The translations under genes and the position numbers were made by a program. A DNA stretch of 64,000 nucleotides, from the NCBI RefSeq assembly GCF_038237375.1, contig NZ_CP151273.1, positions 3,472,001-3,536,000 on the forward strand. Direction: 5' to 3'. The stretch comes from Alcaligenes sp. SDU_A2 (GTDB lineage Bacteria > Pseudomonadota > Gammaproteobacteria > Burkholderiales > Burkholderiaceae_B). Below, piece by piece: positions 57,966 to 64,000 of this stretch (its first letter is position 1; each line of letters begins with the position of its first letter). The notes below the pieces were generated by a model. The model did no database searches and was not told where the DNA came from. It saw only the letters and a list, made by a program, of their open reading frames with translations.

Positions 57966-58742
57966 TTATCGGTGTTTGAAATCGGGTTTGCGCTTCTCGG
58001 CAAATGCACGCATGCCTTCTTTCTGATCCTCGGTTGCGAACAAAGCATGGAAGTTGCGTCGCTCGAACAGCAGGCCTTCCTCTAGCGAGGACTCGAACGC
58101 CCGGTTTACGCACTCTTTGGCCATCAAGACAGATGGCAAAGACATACTGGCAATGACGGTGGCCGCTTCCAGCGCCTCGTCCAGCAATTTGTCGGCCGCC
58201 ACTACGCGCGACACCAGGCCGGCACGCTCGGCCTCCTCGGCGTTCATCATGCGCGCGGTCAACACCAGATCCATGGCCTTGGCCTTACCCACGGCACGCG
58301 GCAGGCGCTGTGTGCCGCCGTAGCCGGGGATAACACCCAACTTGATCTCGGGCTGCCCGAAACGCGCTGTATCGGCGGCAATGATAAAGTCGCACAGCAT
58401 GGCCAGCTCGCAGCCGCCGCCCAAGGCATAACCGGCAACGGCGGCAATAATGGGCTTGCGGATGCGCCGCAGATCCTGCCAGTGCCCACCCAGATAGTCC
58501 TGGGACGCCACATCGTGGTAATTCCAGTCCTTCATGGCTCCGATATCCGCGCCGGCGGCAAAGGCCTTTTCGTTGCCGGTCAGCACCATGCAGCCTATGC
58601 TGTCGTCGGCCTCGAATTTATGCACCAGAGCATACAGCTGGGTGATGACTTCGTTGCTAAGCGCGTTCAGGGCCTTGGGGCGGTTTAATGTCAATAAAGC
58701 AACACGACCATGCACCTCTGCTTTGACCAAGGGTTCGTTCAT
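57966..58742 (-). CDS. Enoyl-CoA hydratase
   Basis: A 258-residue crotonase-fold enzyme that hydrates 2-enoyl-CoA in beta-oxidation. The signatures are [29 protein letters not shown] (oxyanion hole), and [20 protein letters not shown] with the first catalytic Glu; the second is in [20 protein letters not shown]. The ATG at 58742 gives [10 protein letters not shown]. The gene is isolated from other fatty-acid genes and divergent from the M61 peptidase gene. Confidence 0.94.
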   Translation of the reverse strand: MNEPLVKAEVHGRVALLTLNRPKALNALSNEVITQLYALVHKFEADDSIGCMVLTGNEKAFAAGADIGAMKDWNYHDVASQDYLGGHWQDLRRIRKPIIAAVAGYALGGGCELAMLCDFIIAADTARFGQPEIKLGVIPGYGGTQRLPRAVGKAKAMDLVLTARMMNAEEAERAGLVSRVVAADKLLDEALEAATVIASMSLPSVLMAKECVNRAFESSLEEGLLFERRNFHALFATEDQKEGMRAFAEKRKPDFKHR

Positions 58743-58776
58743 GCTGACTCCCAACAAAATTAAATAGAATAAGACA

Positions 58777-60555
58777 ATGGAACCTACACCCGTACTTTAC
58801 CGCGCCGTGCCGCAAGATCTAGCCGGCCACCGCCTTACTGTCCAGATACAGATCACCCACCCGCACACCGACGGCCAGATTCTGAGCCTGCCGGCCTGGA
58901 TTCCCGGCAGCTACTTGATCCGCGACTTCTCGCGCCAGATCGAGGACATCAGCGCCAGCAGTCATGACCAGCCCGTGTCCGTGCGCAAGCTGGACAATCA
59001 TCGTTGGCAATGTGCCCCCTGCCAAGGCCCCCTGCTTGTCCAGTACCAGGTCTATGCCTGGGATCTGTCGGTGCGCGGCGCACATATCGACGAAACCCAC
59101 GCTTTCTTTAATGGTGCCGGCACCTTGCTGGCCGTAGAAGGCCAGACCGGACAGCCTTGCCTGCTGGAGCTGCCTGAAACTGAACAGATCGCGCACTGGA
59201 GCGTCTACACCAGTTTGCCAGAGGCCAGTGGCCTGCCCGGGGCTGCCCAGCGGTACGGCTTCGGCCTGTATCGCGCCCGCGACTACGACGATCTGATCGA
59301 CCACCCCATTGAAATGGGCACCCCCCAGGTCATCAGTTTTTTCGCCCACGGAGCCGAACACGAACTGGTCTTTACCGGCGTGCTGCCCAATCTGGATCTG
59401 GCCCGCATCGCCCGGGACGTCGAGCAAATCTGCGCCACCCAGATCGCCTTCTTCGAGCCGGAAACCCGCCGCGCGCCCTTCCTGGACAGCAGTTCACGGT
59501 ATGTGTTCATGACCATGGTGACCGACGACGGCTATGGGGGACTGGAGCACCGCGCCAGCACCGCCCTGATGGCATCGCGCCGCGACCTGCCCACCCAAGG
59601 CCAGGACAAGTCGATCAAAAGTGCCGGCTACCAGACCTTCCTGGGCCTGGTCAGTCACGAGTACTTCCATACCTGGAACGTCAAGCGCATCAAACCGGCC
59701 GCCTTCGCGCCTTACGATCTGAGCCGTGAAAACCACACCCGCCTGCTGTGGGTATTTGAAGGCTTTACCTCGTACTACGATGACCTGATGTTACTGCGCT
59801 CGGGTGTGGTGACAGAAAGCGAATACCTGAGCCTGCTGGCCAAGAACATCAGTGCCGTCCAGCGCAGCCCCGGCCGCTTCAAACAGTCCGCGGCACAAAG
59901 CTCTTTCGATGCCTGGACGCGTTACTACAAACAGGACGAAAACTCTCCTAACGCCTTGGTCAGCTACTACACCAAGGGCGCGCTGATCGCCCTGGGGCTG
60001 GATCTGTGCATACGCGCCCACTCAAACCAGGAAAAAAGTCTGGACGATGTCATGCTGTTGATGTGGGAGCGCTATGGCCGCGACTTCTACCAAGGCACAC
60101 CACAGGGCATTGCCGAAGATGCCATGCCCGCACTGATTCTGGAAGCAACGGGGTACGATGCCACTGACTTTATTGCGCGCTACGTAGAGGGCCGGGACGA
60201 CCTACCCCTGAAGACTTGGCTGCCCAGCCAAGGCATACAGCTGGGCTGGAAGGCGGCCAGCACGCTACCCAGCTTGGGCGCGCGACTGCGCCAGAACGGC
60301 AGCCAATGCCAACTGGCCACTGTCTTTACGGACGGAGCCGCCCACCATGCTGGTTTGTCGGCCGGCGACACACTGGTGGCACTGGACGGCCTGCGCATCA
60401 GCGACAGCGCCAGCCTGGAACGGTTGCTGGGTGCCTACGAAGCCGGCCAGACCGTCCAGATCCACGTGTTTCGTCGCGACGAACTGCGTTGTTTTACCCT
60501 GCAGCTGACACGTCCCGCCCTGGACGAATGCGTACTGAGCCGACTGCCATCCTGA
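58777..60555 (+). CDS. M61-family peptidase with PDZ domain
   Basis: A 592-residue glycyl-aminopeptidase-type metallopeptidase. The N-terminal beta domain (about 1-170) includes [20 protein letters not shown]; the zinc motif HEYFH is at residues 294-298 in [15 protein letters not shown], and the third ligand Glu is in [16 protein letters not shown]-terminal PDZ domain (about 500-580) contains [16 protein letters not shown]. There is no clear signal peptide, so it appears cytoplasmic. It is divergent from the hydratase gene. Confidence 0.93.
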   Translation: MEPTPVLYRAVPQDLAGHRLTVQIQITHPHTDGQILSLPAWIPGSYLIRDFSRQIEDISASSHDQPVSVRKLDNHRWQCAPCQGPLLVQYQVYAWDLSVRGAHIDETHAFFNGAGTLLAVEGQTGQPCLLELPETEQIAHWSVYTSLPEASGLPGAAQRYGFGLYRARDYDDLIDHPIEMGTPQVISFFAHGAEHELVFTGVLPNLDLARIARDVEQICATQIAFFEPETRRAPFLDSSSRYVFMTMVTDDGYGGLEHRASTALMASRRDLPTQGQDKSIKSAGYQTFLGLVSHEYFHTWNVKRIKPAAFAPYDLSRENHTRLLWVFEGFTSYYDDLMLLRSGVVTESEYLSLLAKNISAVQRSPGRFKQSAAQSSFDAWTRYYKQDENSPNALVSYYTKGALIALGLDLCIRAHSNQEKSLDDVMLLMWERYGRDFYQGTPQGIAEDAMPALILEATGYDATDFIARYVEGRDDLPLKTWLPSQGIQLGWKAASTLPSLGARLRQNGSQCQLATVFTDGAAHHAGLSAGDTLVALDGLRISDSASLERLLGAYEAGQTVQIHVFRRDELRCFTLQLTRPALDECVLSRLPS

Positions 60556-60603
60556 CAACCACCGGGCGGCCATCAAAGGCCGCCCGTCCTGACCTGCTTT
60601 TCC

Positions 60604-60963
60604 ATGCCTACCCGCCGTATTTTCATCAAGAACCTGATCGTGGACGCCTCCATCGGCATCCTGGACCATGAACTGACCCAACGCCAGCCTCTGCACATTG
60701 ATGCCGAGTTCGATGCCGCCATCACCCAGACGGTGGACGACACCGATATCGCCAGCGTGCTGGACTATCGGCTATTGCGCCAGGCACTGATCGAAGTGAG
60801 CGCGAGCCATCACACCAATCTGCTGGAGACCCTGGTCGAACAACTGGCCGACCGCATCCAGAATGAGTTCCCCGCCATAGAACGCGTTAAAATCCGGGTC
60901 AGCAAGCCCCAGGCCTTTCCCGACTGCGACGCCGTCGGCATTGAAATCGAACGCAGCCGCTAA
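60604..60963 (+). CDS. folB: Dihydroneopterin aldolase
   Basis: A 119-residue tunnel-fold enzyme of folate synthesis that cleaves 7,8-dihydroneopterin to 6-hydroxymethyl-dihydropterin and glycolaldehyde. It starts [40 protein letters not shown] and [13 protein letters not shown] follow, the latter with the catalytic Glu, and [20 protein letters not shown] ends the fold. Length matches. It is followed 49 bases later by ttcA. Confidence 0.94.
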   Translation: MPTRRIFIKNLIVDASIGILDHELTQRQPLHIDAEFDAAITQTVDDTDIASVLDYRLLRQALIEVSASHHTNLLETLVEQLADRIQNEFPAIERVKIRVSKPQAFPDCDAVGIEIERSR

Positions 60964-61012
60964 ACCCCGCTGCCAAGGCCTGAATCGGCCGACACTCTTT
61001 TCCGCTTTTCCT

Positions 61013-62086
61013 ATGCCTCAAGACTCCAGCACCCTTTCCGCTTCCGCGACCGACACCTCTGCCGAGGCCGCCGTTTTTGCCACTAAGGCCGAACGCAAAC
61101 AGCGCAACGAAGACAATAAGCTCAGCAAACGCATCATGCGCGAAGTGGGCCGCGCCATCGGCGACTTCAATATGATTGAAGACGGCGACAAGATCATGGT
61201 CTGCCTGTCCGGCGGCAAGGACTCTTACGGCCTGCTGGATGTGTTGATGACGCTACAAAAACGAGCGCCCATCAAATTCGATATCGTGGCCGTCAATCTG
61301 GATCAGAAGCAACCTGGTTTCCCCGACCACATCCTGCCCGAGTACCTGGAAAAACTGGGCGTGCCCTACCACATCGAAACACAGGACACCTATTCGGTAG
61401 TGACTCGCGTCATCCCCGAAGGCAAGACCATGTGTTCGCTCTGTTCGCGCTTGCGTCGCGGCATTCTGTACCGCGTCGCCAAGGAACTCGGTGCCACCAA
61501 GATCGCTCTGGGCCATCACCGCGACGACATTCTGGCCACCTTTTTCCTGAATCTGTTCTACGGCGGACGCATGAAAGGCATGCCCCCGAAACTGATGTCG
61601 GACAACGGCGAACACATCGTGATCCGCCCACTGGCTTATGTGCCGGAAAAAGATCTGATCGCGTACGCCAAGCTCAAGCAGTTCCCCATCATCCCGTGCA
61701 ATCTGTGCGGCTCCCAGGAAAACCTGAAGCGCCAGGAAATCAACCGCATGATCGCAGACTGGGACAAGAAATTCCCCCACCGCTCGTGGAACGTCTTTGG
61801 CGCACTGACACGCGTGATTCCCTCGCACTTGATGGATGCGCAGCTGTATAACTTCGTGGACTTGAAAGTCACCGGCCAGGCCGACCCGGACGGAGACACC
61901 GGTTTTGATCAGGACTACTTTGATGACCACCTGCCTACAGGGCTGATGCCCAGCGACCTGGACCCAAGCACAGACACGGTCGTCGATGACAACAGCGAAC
62001 GCACGGACGCCTTTACACCTGCCAAACCCGCGGCTGCCGGTGAACAAAAAATGATCTTTGTCAGCAAGCGGCGCTCGGGGCAGTAA
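61013..62086 (+). CDS. ttcA: tRNA 2-thiocytidine(32) biosynthesis protein
   Basis: A 357-residue ATP-dependent PP-loop enzyme that thiolates C32 of some tRNAs through a [4Fe-4S] cluster. The PP-loop [13 protein letters not shown] lies near residue 66. Two CxxC motifs, [10 protein letters not shown] and [13 protein letters not shown], hold the cluster. The ATG at 61013 (MPQDSS) is preferred; the longer frame from 60941 overlaps folB. The C-terminal 60 residues are an acidic, Ser/Thr/Ala-rich tail not needed for the fold. Confidence 0.95.
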   Translation: MPQDSSTLSASATDTSAEAAVFATKAERKQRNEDNKLSKRIMREVGRAIGDFNMIEDGDKIMVCLSGGKDSYGLLDVLMTLQKRAPIKFDIVAVNLDQKQPGFPDHILPEYLEKLGVPYHIETQDTYSVVTRVIPEGKTMCSLCSRLRRGILYRVAKELGATKIALGHHRDDILATFFLNLFYGGRMKGMPPKLMSDNGEHIVIRPLAYVPEKDLIAYAKLKQFPIIPCNLCGSQENLKRQEINRMIADWDKKFPHRSWNVFGALTRVIPSHLMDAQLYNFVDLKVTGQADPDGDTGFDQDYFDDHLPTGLMPSDLDPSTDTVVDDNSERTDAFTPAKPAAAGEQKMIFVSKRRSGQ

Positions 62087-62135
62087 CATCTATCCGCCCA
62101 ACCGGAACAAATCCACAATCCATTAAACGCGCAAA

Positions 62136-62172
62136 CAACAAACCCCCAGACCCATAGGTCCGGGGGTTGTTA
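62136..62172. terminator. Hairpin terminator between ttcA and ubiX
   Basis: CCCCCAGACC pairs with GGTCCGGGGG around CATA with one mismatch; ACAACAAA stands before it and TTGTT after it. It can serve both convergent genes. Confidence 0.8.
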
Positions 62173-62254
62173 AGACACCGGCCCGACACATAAGCCAGAA
62201 ACCTATCTGGCCGTACCAAGACAAGGCAAGCGGCGAAAAAACCGCCGCTGCGCA

Positions 62255-62836
62255 TCAAACGGGTTTCTGTGACCCGTCCCAGCGTTCGCCGGGCACCTGA
62301 ATATCGAACAGCTCCAATACTCGCATCACCGTGTGATCGACGATGTCATCGATACTTTTGGGTCGCAAGTAGAACGCCGGCATGGGCGGGAAAATAATGC
62401 CGCCCATTTCGGTAACCGCTGTCATATTGCGCAAGTGCGCCAGATTGAACGGCGTTTCGCGCACCATCATGACCAGTCGTCGGCGCTCTTTCAAGGTAAC
62501 GTCCGCCGCTCGGGTAATGAGGTTATCCGACAAGCCGTGCGCCACGGCCGCCAGCGTGCGCATGGAACACGGCACAACAACCATGCCCGCCGTAGGAAAG
62601 CTGCCGCTGGCCAAGGTCGCGCCCACGTCTCGAAAGTTGTGTACGTGATCGGCCAGCGCCTGGATATCGTGCCGACCTATATCCAGCTCATACTTGATGT
62701 TCAGCACCCCGGAGGGCGAGATCACCAAGTGGGTTTCGATGTCCGGACAGGACTGCAGCACTTGCAACAGGCGCACGGTATAAACGGCACCTGTTGCGCC
62801 TGTCATGCCGATGACCAGGCGGCGCTTGGCGTTCAC
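62255..62836 (-). CDS. ubiX: Flavin prenyltransferase UbiX
   Basis: A 193-residue enzyme that attaches a prenyl group to FMN to make the cofactor of the UbiD decarboxylase in ubiquinone synthesis. Motifs are [20 protein letters not shown] (flavin loop), [20 protein letters not shown], and [18 protein letters not shown]. The start is a GTG at 62836 overlapping the grxD stop (GTGA), so the two are coupled. No ubiD gene is nearby. Confidence 0.93.
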   Translation of the reverse strand: MNAKRRLVIGMTGATGAVYTVRLLQVLQSCPDIETHLVISPSGVLNIKYELDIGRHDIQALADHVHNFRDVGATLASGSFPTAGMVVVPCSMRTLAAVAHGLSDNLITRAADVTLKERRRLVMMVRETPFNLAHLRNMTAVTEMGGIIFPPMPAFYLRPKSIDDIVDHTVMRVLELFDIQVPGERWDGSQKPV

Positions 62837-63159
62837 TCCAGAGCCCCGGCCTCGCGCAGCATGGTTTCCAGTTCGCCGTTTTCGTACATTTCGGACACGA
62901 TATCGGAGCCGCCAACAAACTCGCCCTTGATATAGAGCTGAGGAATCGTGGGCCAGTTGGAATAATCTTTGATGCCCTGGCGCACTTCGGCGTCATCGAG
63001 CACGTTGACGATGACGACCTGGCTTAGACCGACAGCACGCAGAATTTGCACCGTGCGGGCAGAAAAGCCGCACTGAGGGGCTTGCGCCGTGCCCTTCATG
63101 AACAGAACGACTGGGTTTTCCGTGACCGTTTCGCGGATGAAATCTTGAACTTCACTCAT
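62833..63159 (-). CDS. grxD: Monothiol glutaredoxin (Grx4 type)
   Basis: A 108-residue CGFS glutaredoxin that carries or transfers [2Fe-2S] clusters. [20 protein letters not shown] holds the active-site Cys, and [20 protein letters not shown] the glutathione-binding cis-Pro and Gly pair. It lies 21 bases after prmC and overlaps ubiX by four bases. Confidence 0.95.
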   Translation of the reverse strand: MSEVQDFIRETVTENPVVLFMKGTAQAPQCGFSARTVQILRAVGLSQVVIVNVLDDAEVRQGIKDYSNWPTIPQLYIKGEFVGGSDIVSEMYENGELETMLREAGALE

Positions 63160-63180
63160 GATGTTCTCGTAAGAAAAGAA

Positions 63181-64000
63181 TTAACGTTGACCGCCTGTAA
63201 CCCGCCTTATTCCGGCCAGGTCTGCATAACTGGCGACCTGGGTAAATCCGGCGTGCCGCAGCATATTCTGCACATGGTCGGCCTGATCCCAGCCGTGTTC
63301 CATGAGAAGACTGCCTCCCGGGCGCAGATGCGACCCGGCTCCCTGGACTATTGTACGCAAATCCCGAAGACCATCGGCACCGTCGGTCAGGGCATGGCGC
63401 GGCTCAAAGCGCACATCCCCTTGCCCAAGATGCGCATCGTCGGCGGCAATATACGGCGGGTTGGACACGATCAGATCAAAAGGCGGCTGACCCGACACGG
63501 CATCGTACCAACTCCCCAGGCAAAATTCGACTTTCCCACACAGTCGCTGGGCATTTAAACGCGCCACTTCCAGCGCGGGTGCGCTACAGTCCGTCGCCAC
63601 CACCTGTGCGTCCGGGCGCGCCAGAGCCAAAGACACCGCAATGGCACCGCTACCGCAACCCAGATCCAGAATCCGGGGCGAAGACATATTCTGCAAACAC
63701 CACAAAACCTGTTCGACCAGCGTTTCCGTATCAGGGCGCGGAATCAGCACATCCGGCGTGACCAGAAAGTCATGCCCCATGAACTCCCGCATCCCCACGA
63801 TATAAGCCATAGGTTCACCCGCCAGACGGCGCGCTTCCAGGCGGTGATACGCCTGAACCGCCTGTTCAGGCAAGCGGTCTGTGTCGTGCGCAATCAGCCA
63901 TGAACGGCTCACGCCCAACACCTGCATCCAAAGCATATCCCGCTCCAGACGCGGCAGGCTGCTACCTGCCTGCAAAGCACGCAGAGTGTCGGCGGCATCA
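63181..64000 (-). CDS. prmC: Peptide chain release factor N(5)-glutamine methyltransferase (5' end beyond window)
   Basis: The frame is open to the window edge on the minus strand; the start codon lies outside. The visible 272 residues hold the SAM motif ILDLGCGSGAIAVSLAL, the substrate motif NPPY in LIVSNPPYIAADD, and the N-terminal helical domain with GEPMAYIVGMREFMG and LIPRPDTETLVEQVL. It methylates the GGQ Gln of RF1/RF2. It is the first of the prmC-grxD-ubiX run; prfA normally lies just upstream and would be outside the window. Confidence 0.94.
   Translation of the reverse strand, partial: DAADTLRALQAGSSLPRLERDMLWMQVLGVSRSWLIAHDTDRLPEQAVQAYHRLEARRLAGEPMAYIVGMREFMGHDFLVTPDVLIPRPDTETLVEQVLWCLQNMSSPRILDLGCGSGAIAVSLALARPDAQVVATDCSAPALEVARLNAQRLCGKVEFCLGSWYDAVSGQPPFDLIVSNPPYIAADDAHLGQGDVRFEPRHALTDGADGLRDLRTIVQGAGSHLRPGGSLLMEHGWDQADHVQNMLRHAGFTQVASYADLAGIRRVTGGQR

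Overview
The window looks like chromosomal DNA from a betaproteobacterium of the family Alcaligenaceae (Alcaligenes/Bordetella relatives). The basis is the conserved blocks (gpmA-rhodanese-grxC-secB-gpsA, comF-trmL, ntrY plus a short NtrX-like regulator, atpIBEFHAGDC), a Bug-type solute-binding protein and a type II lumazine synthase behind an FMN riboswitch. Base composition of the core is moderately GC-rich, lower than expected for Bordetella or Achromobacter, so an Alcaligenes-like genome is my best guess. This is inference from gene content; no rRNA or tRNA gene is present to fix it.

Positions 1-20760 are housekeeping DNA: a partial EnvC-like activator, glycolysis, redox and protein export genes, tRNA and rRNA modification (trmL, rsmB, rimO), competence-type comF, riboflavin synthesis, an NtrY/NtrX-like two-component pair, an LTA-synthase-like membrane sulfatase, galE, and a maleate isomerase with a LysR regulator. 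Positions 20760-24640 are a scar: a frameshifted TetR gene, a very AT-rich patch of small or broken reading frames with one plausible small membrane protein, and two nested, decayed IS3-family elements.

Positions 24690-28265 carry the lower end of the homoprotocatechuate/4-hydroxyphenylacetate pathway (semialdehyde dehydrogenase, hpaI, hpaH) with a divergent MarR regulator. Next to it, 28362-31558 is an operon caught in decay: an ABC solute-binding protein, permease, ATPase and an enolase-superfamily enzyme. It carries nonsense codons, a 16-bp tandem duplication, hexamer and heptamer repeats and a deletion that joins permease to ATPase.

Positions 32507-46283 form a surface-polysaccharide region. 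The AT-rich part holds an initiating sugar-phosphate transferase, two GT4 glycosyltransferases, a candidate Wzy polymerase, a Wzx flippase on the opposite strand, and a Wzz/BY-kinase-like protein whose nucleotide-binding motifs are degenerate. An insertion-sequence graveyard (IS3 relics and an IS30 relic with intact ends) separates it from wecB and an O-antigen-ligase gene. The rmlBACD-type genes (46695-50134) supply dTDP-L-rhamnose.

Positions 50247-64000 return to core genome: the complete F1Fo ATP synthase operon, an enoyl-CoA hydratase, an M61 peptidase, folB, ttcA, ubiX, a monothiol glutaredoxin and a 5'-partial prmC. The least explained material is the degenerate Wzz/BY-kinase, the AT-rich island at 21430-23030 and the eroding ABC/enolase operon.
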